A program made the position numbers and the translations under genes. 64,000 nucleotides of DNA from MED-G105 sp965263305 (lineage in GTDB: Bacteria > Pseudomonadota > Alphaproteobacteria > Caulobacterales > Parvularculaceae), in assembly GCA_965263305.1 (NCBI GenBank), contig OZ253666.1:3410001-3474000 (forward strand), written 5' to 3'. This document shows, piece after piece, positions 18,330 to 26,591 of the stretch. Each line of letters opens with the position of its first letter. Positions within the stretch are counted from its first letter, which is position 1. A model generated the notes under the pieces. The model was not told the origin of the DNA. It was given only the letters and a program-made list of their open reading frames with translations, and searched no databases.

Positions 18330-18814
18330 CCGGATCACTATCGCCGTCTGCGAAAAAAGATCTCTATAAAAATGTTGCATTGGAAATTGCTGCTGTGTTG
18401 GAGGGCGAAAACAATGTCACAGCGCGCATGGCGACGGTATCAAATATATTGCACCACGCATTTGACTACTATTTTTGGACCGGGTTCTACGTCGTCGATC
18501 CAGAAAGGGAAAAAGAACTCGTGATCGGCCCCTACCAAGGAACGCTGGGCTGTTTACGGATTGCTTTTGGAAAAGGTGTCTGCGGCACCGCGGCTGAACA
18601 GCGCCAGACGGTCATTGTTGACGATGTTCAGGCGTTTCCAGGTCACATCGCTTGTGATGCGCGCAGTCAATCAGAAATCGTTGCGCCCGTTTTTGACAAA
18701 GACGGCGCGTTAATCGCCGTCCTTGACGTCGACAGCGACCAAACGGCGATGTTTGACGACACGGACAGGCAAGGCCTCGAGCATATTCTGCACGCGTCGT
18801 TTAGTGAGGCGTAG
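18326..18814 (+). CDS. msrC: free methionine-(R)-sulfoxide reductase (GAF-type fRMsr)
   Basis: 162-residue GAF-domain protein that reduces free L-methionine-(R)-sulfoxide. The signature GPYQGTLGCLRIAFGKGVCG carries two of the catalytic/resolving cysteines, and HIACDARSQSEIV carries the third; DVDSD follows in the last strand. All three functional Cys are present, so it should be active. Start is a GTG overlapping the stop of the FAA hydrolase gene. It probably contributes to oxidative stress repair. Confidence 0.94.
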   Translation: MTGSLSPSAKKDLYKNVALEIAAVLEGENNVTARMATVSNILHHAFDYYFWTGFYVVDPEREKELVIGPYQGTLGCLRIAFGKGVCGTAAEQRQTVIVDDVQAFPGHIACDARSQSEIVAPVFDKDGALIAVLDVDSDQTAMFDDTDRQGLEHILHASFSEA

Positions 18815-18851
18815 GGCGCACACGCCCTTTTTTGGAAATCCGGTGACGGCA

Positions 18852-18876
18852 AAGAGGCCCGCAAACGCGAGCCTCT
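18852..18876. terminator. likely bidirectional terminator between convergent genes
   Basis: AAGAGGC...GCCTCTT forms a stem extended by CGC/GCG with one mismatch around a short A-rich loop, located 38 nt past the fRMsr stop and 37 nt past the stop of the convergent metalloprotease gene. Flanking T content is modest on both strands, so strength is uncertain. Confidence 0.6.
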
Positions 18877-18912
18877 TCGTCATTTCATGCTCATAGCCAG
18901 CAGTAGAAAGCC

Positions 18913-20862
18913 CTATGGTAGTAATGCCGGCGATACTGGAGAACCATCATTGGTATATCGCAATTCAACGCCCCACGCACCGCTGATCGGGGCCAATGGC
19001 GAGCCGTCAAATGACGCGAATGACGTGCTCGTCAGGGCGTCAATATCGATTGATAGGAAATTAGGTGGAAACCCGCTCGGGCCTGCCACCAATCCATCGG
19101 CAGAAAGAACGAGGAACAATTGCAATGCAGGATCCGCATCGAATGCTTCGCGGATGGTGAACGGAAGTGTTTCCGACCCTGGGAAGAAAAACGGCGTAAA
19201 ATCATCGTCTTGTCCAATGAATCCACCAACACTTGTAATCGTCGTACCGAGTGCGGCTGTGCCATCAGGGTTGATGGTGCCGAACACAAGTTTTGCGTCA
19301 TCAAAGGCAGGAACAAGAGATGAATCTAACGTACCCGTTTGAAAGTTACCACTGACCGGAACATCGCCCGCCGCAAGGCGTGTTTCGACTTCTGTCCGAT
19401 CGAGTAGTTCTGCGTACACAACAGATGTTGCGCCGGCTAAATCGCCCGTCCCGATGAAGTCAATGTCGCCAGCTGTTCGCTGGATGGTCTCTTCATTCGC
19501 GATGAAACTGAGGCTTTGCGCGGCGAGACTGCCAGAAGTAAACCCGGTCGAATCGCCTGGCGAAAACTCGACAGAACTTTCTGATGCGCCGTTTTGAAAC
19601 TCCTCAGGGAAGCTAGTTTGACCGTTGATGTCTGCAACAATGACGTTGACACCGATACTTGGTGGGGGCACTGGATCTCCGTCGACGGCTTCAATTGCCG
19701 CCACATATGTTCCATTTGGCACCGCCATCACCCAGTCGCCATCAATTGTGGACTCTGGGAATGCGAATAGGCCTCCAAACGTATCACCAAAAACGACCGA
19801 TGAACCGCTATAGGTGCCAGCTTCGACAACCTCAAATTCGGTGACAGCTGTCACGTGAGCGCCGGCAAGTGGGGCGCCGGCTATTTCGGTTGTGCCAGAG
19901 ATAACATCAAACGCAGCCGCAAAAGAGACGTCTCCGGCCTGTAGAGCGGCAATGCCGGTGGGGCTGCTGCCTTCGGGGTACAGGAACGATGATGCCGCGA
20001 TATCATCGCTGGAAAGCGAACGAGCCCCAAGTTCAGAAGCCGCATCGCTGACATCGATGAAAGGGAACATTGTTGAACCCGTGCCATCAAGGGACGAGAG
20101 TTGATTGATAAGCGAGTGATTTAGCCCATGTGAATGGCCAAATTCGTGAGTAGAAATACCATCCACATCGATAAGGGATGACCCGTCTGGCAGTACCGTA
20201 CTCGTTGGCGTGAGTTCCCATGTCTCGGTAGATGAGAACTGGACATCGTTATCCATAATGGTGCCAGCTTTATAAAAGCCGGCCGGAAATTCGATATCGC
20301 CATCACTGTCGATATCGGTACAGGTGTTGACGCCTTCAACGATCGGATCGAAGACGTCGCTATCTCCATCGCCATCAAGATCGTCTCCAACAACAAAAGT
20401 GGTGTCAGCGGTTAGAGAGGTTGATGGAGAGCTTGCAAGTGCCGTAAAATCAGCGGGCGTAATAAACGTGACTTCGTTGACGAAGTCACCACCTGCCCGC
20501 GGTGTTGGTCCAAGATCCGTTACTGATGTGATGTTCATCTCAATAAAAGACGTTGGAATACCATTCCATCGATCAAGGCCAGTTTGCACTGTTGCGGCAA
20601 GAACGGCGGGTGAGATTTCATCGGGTGTCCCGACATTGGCGCCGGCATTACTATTAAACGTGTATTCAACGCTCGCGCAGCGTTCGTCCCAAAAGATACC
20701 GACAACTGGATTAACAGTGAAAATGCCGCCAGCTGACGGAACCGTTACGGTGTCCACCGGGTCCGCGATCAAATCAAGTTGTCGTCCCGTGTTTTCGTGA
20801 GCATCTGCTGTCGCAATAGAAAGAGCAACCGCCGCGGCGGCCAACTTAAGAAGGTTTTTCAT
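18913..20862 (-). CDS. secreted matrixin-type zinc metalloprotease
   Basis: 649 residues with a signal peptide ending at about residue 21 (ATADA). The metzincin zinc signature HEFGHSHGLNH lies at residues 239-249 (HExxHxxGxxH), with a Met-turn candidate STMF about 15 residues later. Calcium-binding-like repeats precede it (DLDGDGDSDVFD, TDIDSDGDIEF around 161-190). The C-terminal 350 residues look like beta-sandwich repeats rich in Gly, Ser, Thr and Asp, perhaps for substrate or surface binding; an SSPTG segment marks the start of that region. No VPLPA/PEP-CTERM tail is seen. AGGAATAG precedes the ATG. It forms a probable operon with the small secreted protein 26 nt upstream. Confidence 0.88.
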   Translation of the reverse strand: MKNLLKLAAAAVALSIATADAHENTGRQLDLIADPVDTVTVPSAGGIFTVNPVVGIFWDERCASVEYTFNSNAGANVGTPDEISPAVLAATVQTGLDRWNGIPTSFIEMNITSVTDLGPTPRAGGDFVNEVTFITPADFTALASSPSTSLTADTTFVVGDDLDGDGDSDVFDPIVEGVNTCTDIDSDGDIEFPAGFYKAGTIMDNDVQFSSTETWELTPTSTVLPDGSSLIDVDGISTHEFGHSHGLNHSLINQLSSLDGTGSTMFPFIDVSDAASELGARSLSSDDIAASSFLYPEGSSPTGIAALQAGDVSFAAAFDVISGTTEIAGAPLAGAHVTAVTEFEVVEAGTYSGSSVVFGDTFGGLFAFPESTIDGDWVMAVPNGTYVAAIEAVDGDPVPPPSIGVNVIVADINGQTSFPEEFQNGASESSVEFSPGDSTGFTSGSLAAQSLSFIANEETIQRTAGDIDFIGTGDLAGATSVVYAELLDRTEVETRLAAGDVPVSGNFQTGTLDSSLVPAFDDAKLVFGTINPDGTAALGTTITSVGGFIGQDDDFTPFFFPGSETLPFTIREAFDADPALQLFLVLSADGLVAGPSGFPPNFLSIDIDALTSTSFASFDGSPLAPISGAWGVELRYTNDGSPVSPALLP

Positions 20863-20888
20863 GGTCTATTCCTGTAGGTAAAACGCGA

Positions 20889-21422
20889 TTAATTGTTTGT
20901 GAGTTCATTGGCGCGAGACGCCCGTTCGCTCACTGCTCTTGCCAGTGCGTCATCGACGCTGACGGCGCCGCCCGCGGCCGACGGTAGGCGGACAATTTCT
21001 CCATCGGGGCCATCGATAACCGAAAAAACACCCTGGGCGGCGCCGGCAACGGTGTATTCGCCCCGCGCTTTTCTATCCAAAAAGAGCATCGATTTTGAGC
21101 CGGTCAGGAATAGGGGCGTACCTGGATGCACCTCGGCCATCCCCACTTTCGTGTTCTGTAGACGACCGCCCGGCGTCACGACCGTTATTTTGGAGCGCAG
21201 TTTGCCGAACGCCGTTCTTCCCACCGTAAACGTTGTTTTTGTTACAACGCCGTCATCTGTGCTCTCGGAGACGGAATTTCCCGCCGTAGCAATTACGCAA
21301 GCATCTGCTGATTGAGCGATGTCGTTGAAGCCGGTTGTTTTCAACGTTGACGCGAAAGAAGGCGCAGAGAAGCTCAGTACCGCGCCTATATAGGCGACGG
21401 CATTCAGAAATTTAATCGTCAC
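20889..21422 (-). CDS. small secreted protein preceding the metalloprotease
   Basis: 177 residues starting at GTG 21422 with AGGAG upstream. A signal peptide runs to about residue 24 (APSFA). The mature part is rich in Val, Thr, Gly and Ala, with a central GTPLFLTGSKSMLFLD strand-like block and no enzymatic motif. It is first in the two-gene operon with the matrixin protease. Genes adjacent to secreted proteases sometimes encode inhibitors or chaperone-like partners, but nothing in the sequence proves that here. Confidence 0.75.
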   Translation of the reverse strand: MTIKFLNAVAYIGAVLSFSAPSFASTLKTTGFNDIAQSADACVIATAGNSVSESTDDGVVTKTTFTVGRTAFGKLRSKITVVTPGGRLQNTKVGMAEVHPGTPLFLTGSKSMLFLDRKARGEYTVAGAAQGVFSVIDGPDGEIVRLPSAAGGAVSVDDALARAVSERASRANELTNN

Positions 21423-21673
21423 AAAAATTCTCCTGATGGATCTATTGTGTTTGCTGTTGAATGACCGTGAGATAAAACCGTAAGTTGAATAACATCAGTG
21501 TACGATTCGAAAACTCACGGCTTGATAACAGTATAACTTCGATCTGAAGGCAAATTACAAATAGCGAAACCCCGTAACATTTAATGTGATTTCAGCTGTT
21601 TGTGATCAATTGAAAAAATGACCATTTTTTAAATTACAAACATTATGTAATAAATAAAATAAATGATATTCGA

Positions 21674-21681
21674 ATGATTTA
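21674..21681 (+). repeat. 8-bp target-site duplication, left copy
   Basis: ATGATTTA directly abuts the left inverted repeat of the insertion sequence and matches exactly the 8 nt after the right inverted repeat. Confidence 0.93.
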
Positions 21682-21695
21682 GGGGCTGTCCCAGA
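21682..21695 (+). repeat. IS left terminal inverted repeat
   Basis: GGGGCTGTCCCAGA, the exact reverse complement of the sequence at 22388-22401. A few further bases beyond the 14 also match imperfectly. Confidence 0.93.
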
Positions 21696-21699
21696 AGAT

Positions 21700-22362
21700 T
21701 TAGTTTCTTGAGTATGGTTTGAGCCATTCTCGGAGTGTTTTCAAGAGCTGATCGGCGGCTCCATAATTGAAGCGCCACTCACATTCCTTGAGATAAAGAT
21801 GGAAGTTTTGCTTGGGGATACCATTGTATTTCCTGAGGTGCCGCTTTGCCTGGTTCCAGAAGTTTTCGATGCCGTTTATGTGGTTTTGCCTATCAGCGAA
21901 AAGCTGTGAATGGTTGATCCGCATATGGTGAAAATCAGTGATGTCGAGCGTGTCGTAAGATCGATAACTGTCGGTGTAAACAATGCTGTCAGGCTGTACT
22001 TTGCAAGCAATAATAGGGATTAACGTGTCAGCCTTGGTATCGCTGACAGCGACGGTGAACACGCGTCCTCCGCGTTTCAGCAGTCCAAAGACAGGTATCT
22101 TTCCAGCTGCGCCGCGTCCACGCTTACCCTTCCGAACACCGCCGAAATAGCTTTCATCAACTTCTACTTCGCCAGCCAACTCGGAGGCTTCTTCGATCAG
22201 CTTTTCCGCAATAACAATCCGCAAGCGATGATAGAAAGTGGCTGCTGTGTCCTTATTCACACCGACAAGCAAACAAGCCGTTCTGGCTGGCGTACCCGCA
22301 ACGAAGTGTTCGAGCAGCTTATTCGTCTGATTATGCGTTAGTTTTGAATGCTTTAGCCGCAT
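21700..22362 (-). CDS. IS1595-family (IS1016-like) transposase
   Basis: 220-residue ISXO2-like DDE transposase. Catalytic acids are recognisable in EVDESYFGG, YTDSYRSYD and the C-terminal GIENFWNQAKRHLRKYNG. The N-terminal helix-turn-helix-like segment includes TACLLVGVNKDTA. The length matches the IS1016 subgroup, which lacks the N-terminal zinc ribbon of longer IS1595 members. The ORF is intact, so the element may be active. Confidence 0.95.
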   Translation of the reverse strand: MRLKHSKLTHNQTNKLLEHFVAGTPARTACLLVGVNKDTAATFYHRLRIVIAEKLIEEASELAGEVEVDESYFGGVRKGKRGRGAAGKIPVFGLLKRGGRVFTVAVSDTKADTLIPIIACKVQPDSIVYTDSYRSYDTLDITDFHHMRINHSQLFADRQNHINGIENFWNQAKRHLRKYNGIPKQNFHLYLKECEWRFNYGAADQLLKTLREWLKPYSRN

Positions 22363-22387
22363 CCCGCCATCCTAGATGTTTCAAACA

Positions 22388-22401
22388 TCTGGGACAGCCC
22401 C
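22388..22401 (-). repeat. IS right terminal inverted repeat
   Basis: TCTGGGACAGCCCC, the exact reverse complement of the left terminal repeat. Confidence 0.93.
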
Positions 22402-22409
22402 ATGATTTA
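22402..22409 (+). repeat. 8-bp target-site duplication, right copy
   Basis: ATGATTTA immediately after the right inverted repeat; identical to 21674-21681. Confidence 0.93.
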
Positions 22410-22780
22410 AATGATCAGTGGGGACGAAGAATTCCGATTAATTTTCGGTTTCATTATATTATGCACTGTTTTCACTCACTGGTGGCATACGTGGTTGTTA
22501 CCTATTTTTTGATTGTATTTATTCGTTCTAAGACGCCGCCGATTACCCAACTATAAAATCATTGCGGCAATCAGATTATCCTCATCATGAAGATAATGAC
22601 CTGAAAAATGAGAGGGCTGAGCGCGAAAAGGATCGTTACACGAATTTGGGAAGAGCGGGTTCGACAACTGATCTCAGGCCCTGGGGTGGGGCGTTTCGTC
22701 TAAAACGCTCTTAGCTAATCATCGCCCGATGAGGCAAAAGGATCGAACTCTGTGCTTAGTTCGCGCGACAAGACAAAAGA
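22410..22780. other. intergenic region between IS and tRNA-Thr
   Basis: About 370 nt without a supported gene. The first 150 nt are AT-rich and continue the DNA upstream of the IS target. A short ORF here begins inside the IS end and is therefore an insertion artefact. Nothing else is seen apart from the mature 3' end of the downstream tRNA gene. Confidence 0.5.
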
Positions 22781-22855
<75 letters not shown>

Positions 22856-23069
22856 AATACGATGTCCGGGAAACTGTGCCATGATGACAGCGTTCGGTTA
22901 TCGAATGGGCGAGGGGTATAGCCCGCTCTCCTCTGAATGAAAAGCGTGAAAACCCGATTTTGACGCAACTGAGCTCAGATAGCGTGCGAAAAACTGGCTC
23001 AGCGCGCCAGCCTGCGGTCTTGTTTCACCGCGCCTGTTTGTTTTCTTGACCCATCAGCGCTGGGGGCTA

Positions 23070-23282
23070 ATGTCCGCGGCCATGTCAGACCACGAAAAGG
23101 CCTCCGAGCCGACATCAAAAAAGCCCGCCGCCACCCTATCGGAAGACGAGGTGAAAGACGCACGTTCTGGCCCGTCGGGGAAGGCGAGTGACCGTGAAGC
23201 TCGGTTGGGAGCGCGGTTAAGAGACAATTTAAGGCGCCGCAAGGGCGCGATAGCGCATTCCACGGAGCCCGGCGCCGAATAA
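23070..23282 (+). CDS. small basic protein upstream of murA
   Basis: 70 residues from ATG 23070 (GGGGG upstream); ATG 23082 is an alternative. The N-terminal half is charged and disordered-looking; the C-terminal half ends in an Arg-rich helix (RLGARLRDNLRRRKG). Short ORFs ending in this LR.NL.RRK pattern are commonly found just before murA in alphaproteobacteria, which is the main support. Function unknown. Confidence 0.65.
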   Translation: MSAAMSDHEKASEPTSKKPAATLSEDEVKDARSGPSGKASDREARLGARLRDNLRRRKGAIAHSTEPGAE

Positions 23283-23362
23283 CCATCCCCCGCGCCCCAT
23301 CAATGCAACATGAAGCGCTATTTTTGGCGTGTGAGAACAATAAATAAGGTGTTGACCCTATT

Positions 23363-24652
23363 ATGGACAGATTGGCGATTATCGGCGGCCGGCCATTATT
23401 CGGCGATATCCCTATTAGCGGCGCGAAAAATTCCGCCCTTAAGGTGATGGCGGCGGCGCTGTTAACGGATGAGCCACTGGTGCTGAATAACGTGCCACGC
23501 CTTGCTGATGTCTCGATGTTACTGCGGCTGTTGAATCAGCTTGGCGCGTCGAGCGAATTCGATGGGTCCAATCTGACCCTTCACGCCAAGACAATTACCT
23601 CAACGGAAGCGCCCTATGATCTCGTGCGGAAAATGCGCGCGTCTTTTAACGTTCTTGGACCGTTGCTCGCCCGGGAGGGAAAAGCAAAGGTCTCCTTGCC
23701 GGGGGGGTGCGCCATTGGTGCGCGCCCGGTGGATCTCCACTTAAAAGCGCTGACGGCGATGGGCGCCGCCATCGAACTCGACGAAGGGTATGTTTTTGCG
23801 GCCGCCCCCGATGGTCTTCATGGCGCGCGCATCGATCTGCCCTTTGTGTCCGTCGGTGCGACCGAGCATACAATGCTCGCTGCGGCCCTCGCCAAGGGGC
23901 GCACCATCATCACCAATGCCGCCCAAGAGCCTGAGATCATTGATCTCGCCGATTGCCTGCGCGCGATGGGCGCTGTCATTGAAGGGGCCGGGACCTTTGA
24001 GATCACGATTGATGGGGTCGATCGGCTCACGGGGGCCACTCATGATGTGTTGCCGGATCGCATTGAAGCGGGCGCCTATGCCATGACCGTCGGTGTTACG
24101 GGCGGGGAGCTTTTTCTTCGCAATGCCCGTCTTGACCTCCTCGGCGCCGCGACCGGCGCGTTGGAAGAAGCGGGCCTAAAATTGGAAGAGGCGGAAAAAA
24201 TCGAAAACGGCGTGACCCAACGCGGCGTAAAAGTGCGCCGGGCAGGGGATCGCTGCCGAGCGGTCGACGTTGTCACCCATCCCTTTCCCGGGTTTCCGAC
24301 GGATCTGCAGGCGCAATTTATGGCGTTGATGGCGACGGCGGATGGCGTCTCGGTGGTTAAAGAGACGATTTTTGAAAATCGGTTTATGCACGCCCCGGAG
24401 CTTGCACGCATGGGCGCCAAAATCACCGTCGATGGACAGAGCGCCACGGTGCGCGGCGTCTCCCGATTAAAAGGCGCGCCAGTGATGGCGACAGATTTGC
24501 GCGCTTCCATGAGCCTCGTCATGGCGGCCCTTGGGGCGGAAGGCCAAACGTTGATCAATCGCGTTTATCACCTTGACCGGGGCTTTGAACGCCTTGATGA
24601 AAAGCTCGCGCTTTGCGGCGCACTTATCGAACGCGTCAAGGGCGATGATTAA
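23363..24652 (+). CDS. murA: UDP-N-acetylglucosamine 1-carboxyvinyltransferase
   Basis: First committed step of peptidoglycan synthesis: transfers enolpyruvate from PEP to UDP-GlcNAc. 429 residues. The N-terminal GAKNSALK contains the conserved Lys22-Asn23 pair; the catalytic Cys is Cys116 in LPGGCAIGARPVD, so the enzyme should be fosfomycin-sensitive in type. The C-terminal RAS(M)SLVMAALGAEG segment is typical. A DUF2948 gene follows 38 nt later. Confidence 0.97.
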   Translation: MDRLAIIGGRPLFGDIPISGAKNSALKVMAAALLTDEPLVLNNVPRLADVSMLLRLLNQLGASSEFDGSNLTLHAKTITSTEAPYDLVRKMRASFNVLGPLLAREGKAKVSLPGGCAIGARPVDLHLKALTAMGAAIELDEGYVFAAAPDGLHGARIDLPFVSVGATEHTMLAAALAKGRTIITNAAQEPEIIDLADCLRAMGAVIEGAGTFEITIDGVDRLTGATHDVLPDRIEAGAYAMTVGVTGGELFLRNARLDLLGAATGALEEAGLKLEEAEKIENGVTQRGVKVRRAGDRCRAVDVVTHPFPGFPTDLQAQFMALMATADGVSVVKETIFENRFMHAPELARMGAKITVDGQSATVRGVSRLKGAPVMATDLRASMSLVMAALGAEGQTLINRVYHLDRGFERLDEKLALCGALIERVKGDD

Positions 24653-24690
24653 AACGTTCGACGTAACGGACAAACGGGGACCGACAGCGC

Positions 24691-25143
24691 GTGGCGTCAC
24701 TTAGAAATTATAAGCCTCTACGGTTGATCGCAGCGGATACTGATGATCTTGGCGTTATCTCCGCCTGCCTGCAAGATAGCGTTGCAAAACTGGGCGATTT
24801 CCATTTTTCGCCGGAAGAGCGGCGCTTCGCTTTTGTCGCCAATCGCTTCGTGTGGGAATGCGCCCAAGGACGGCGCACTGGCCCATTCGCCCGGGTCCGC
24901 GCGGGATGCAAATTCGATGATGTCTTAAGCGTCCAGCAAAGCCACTTGCGCATGGACGCCAAGGACGCAGTCGTGAGTTTATTGGCGCTAAAATTCGCCC
25001 CCGGTGAAGACGGCGCGGGTGCGATCGACCTTCAATTCGCGGGCGGCGGCATTATCCGGCTGAAGGTTGAAAGCGTGAACGCGCAACTCGATGATATTTC
25101 AGAACCATGGCGAACAGGCTCCGAACCACAACACGGTGACTAA
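24691..25143 (+). CDS. DUF2948 family protein
   Basis: 150 residues from a GTG start. The sequence (Y.PLRLIAAD..DL.VISACLQDSV near the start, FVANRFVWE centrally, and a C-terminal beta segment with IRLKVE) matches the alphaproteobacterial DUF2948 family, which is typically encoded right after murA and before hisD. Biochemical role unknown. Here hisD does not follow; a 400-nt intergenic region and a lipase gene come next, so the usual synteny ends here. Confidence 0.88.
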   Translation: MASLRNYKPLRLIAADTDDLGVISACLQDSVAKLGDFHFSPEERRFAFVANRFVWECAQGRRTGPFARVRAGCKFDDVLSVQQSHLRMDAKDAVVSLLALKFAPGEDGAGAIDLQFAGGGIIRLKVESVNAQLDDISEPWRTGSEPQHGD

Positions 25144-25542
25144 GTAATTTTGCTTGAATGCGCCTGTTGACTGACTGGTGACTAATTTCGGTCTCGACGC
25201 ATACACATTTCCCGAGATCGCTAGTGGAAACTGAATTCTTGGCGCCCAATCATATCTTCCTGAAAAATCTCGATATACACGAGAGCAATCACTACTATAA
25301 ATTACATCTGTATCGAGAGTAATTTAATTAGCGCATTGCCTGTCGAGCTGGTGGCCAGTATTTGAAGACTCGACAAAGCTGACCCCAGCCTTGCGTAAGG
25401 TAACCGATACTTCCGATACAGCCCCATAAAAAACGCTCATCACGATAGCAGGCAAACCTCTTGTTGAGGATGATGAGACGATTTACGCTTCGCATCACAA
25501 TAAATCGTCAAAAGTCGATACAACACATAAGGGAGCTGAACT
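25144..25542. other. intergenic region upstream of the lipase gene
   Basis: About 400 nt with no supported gene. It is AT-rich in the middle. An 8-bp inverted repeat, TCTCGATA near 25268 and TATCGAGA near 25310, spaced by about 35 nt, could be an operator or chance. An AAGGGAG lies just before the lipase GTG. Confidence 0.45.
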
Positions 25543-26514
25543 GTGAGAAAACTAACGTCTTTGTTATGCGCTGCATTTGCAGTGTTTGGTTATAGCGGTG
25601 CGCAGGCCGATCAATCGGGCGCTGTTCGAAATCCCATAGTACTCGCCCATGGCTTCGCGAGCGATGCCGATGGGTTTTTCGGGGTTGCTAACGCGCTCAA
25701 TCAAGTCGGCGCCGATAATGTGATAGCAACGGAAGTCGAAGCTTTTGAAAGCAGTTTCGCACGAGGCGAAGAGCTGTTGCAACAAATAGAGGTCTTTCTC
25801 GCCGTTTCCGGCGAGGATAAGGTGAATATCATCGCTCACTCGCAGGGCGGTGTCGATTCGCGTTACGTCGCCGGTGTTCGGCCTGATCTGGTTGGTTCTG
25901 TGACATCGCTTGCCAGCCCCCATCGGGGCGTTAACACAGCTGATGTTCTAGATGCCGTTACGGGGCCGCTTACAGATGATATTGCAGGGTTACTTGATGC
26001 GCTGGTGATTTTGTTTGGCGCAAGCGACACAACAAGTTTGTTCGGCTCTTTGAGTACCTTAAGCAGTGATGGCGCTGCAGGGTTTAATAGTGTATTTCCG
26101 CAGGGTTTGCGGACAGATGGGTGCGAAACGACACCGCTCGTCAACGTCGCAAGAGGGCCATTCCGGTTCATTTTTCCCCGCTTCGTGCGTGATTATTCGG
26201 TGAATGATGGTCCGCGCGTCGTCAACGGTGTTCGGTATTTTTCATTAGGCGGTGTCACAACGCTTTTTAATAACAACATTGCCGATCCGATTGATTTCGC
26301 CTTAGCCGTTACCAGTACGACGTTCTTTTTTGAATCAAATGACGGTCTTGTAGGTCGGTGTTCAACCCATCTTGGCGAGGTTGTCCGGGATGACTTCACA
26401 CTGAACCATAATGATTTTACGAATGCAACAAATGGGCTGCGCGGGCTTGGGACGGATGATCCGTTAGCGGTCTATAAACAGCACGCCCGTCGTTTAAATA
26501 GCCGTGGTCTTTAG
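25543..26514 (+). CDS. secreted triacylglycerol lipase (family I.1/I.2 type)
   Basis: 323 residues from GTG 25543 (AAGGGAG upstream), signal peptide cleaved near residue 23 (AQA). The oxyanion region is IVLAHGF; the nucleophile Ser100 is in AHSQGG; the catalytic Asp is probably in SNDGLVG and the His in LNHNDF. Two cysteines (DGCETT and GRCSTH) match the conserved disulfide of Pseudomonas/Burkholderia lipases. Those lipases need a steric foldase to reach active form, and a foldase gene follows 77 nt downstream. Secretion across the outer membrane would be by type II secretion, not seen here. Confidence 0.93.
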   Translation: MRKLTSLLCAAFAVFGYSGAQADQSGAVRNPIVLAHGFASDADGFFGVANALNQVGADNVIATEVEAFESSFARGEELLQQIEVFLAVSGEDKVNIIAHSQGGVDSRYVAGVRPDLVGSVTSLASPHRGVNTADVLDAVTGPLTDDIAGLLDALVILFGASDTTSLFGSLSTLSSDGAAGFNSVFPQGLRTDGCETTPLVNVARGPFRFIFPRFVRDYSVNDGPRVVNGVRYFSLGGVTTLFNNNIADPIDFALAVTSTTFFFESNDGLVGRCSTHLGEVVRDDFTLNHNDFTNATNGLRGLGTDDPLAVYKQHARRLNSRGL

Positions 26515-26591
26515 TCACTCCTAATTTTACGGGCCGGTTGGTGTTAAACCATCGGCCCGATTCCGATTTTGTAAAAGAAACCAGAACAATT

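Larger units (their letters stand above)
21682..22401 (-). mobile_element. complete IS1595-family insertion sequence (IS1016-like)
   Basis: A 720-bp element bounded by perfect 14-bp terminal inverted repeats (GGGGCTGTCCCAGA) and flanked by a perfect 8-bp direct repeat (ATGATTTA). It contains one transposase gene reading leftward. Size, 8-bp duplication and the DDE transposase sequence all agree with the IS1016 subgroup of IS1595. The undegraded ends and duplication suggest recent insertion. It sits in AT-rich DNA upstream of the secreted-protease operon and interrupts no recognisable gene. Confidence 0.95.

Noticed and set aside
22344..22556. ORF running from inside the insertion sequence into flanking DNA
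   Set aside because: Begins in the IS terminus, so it exists only because of the insertion; no family character.
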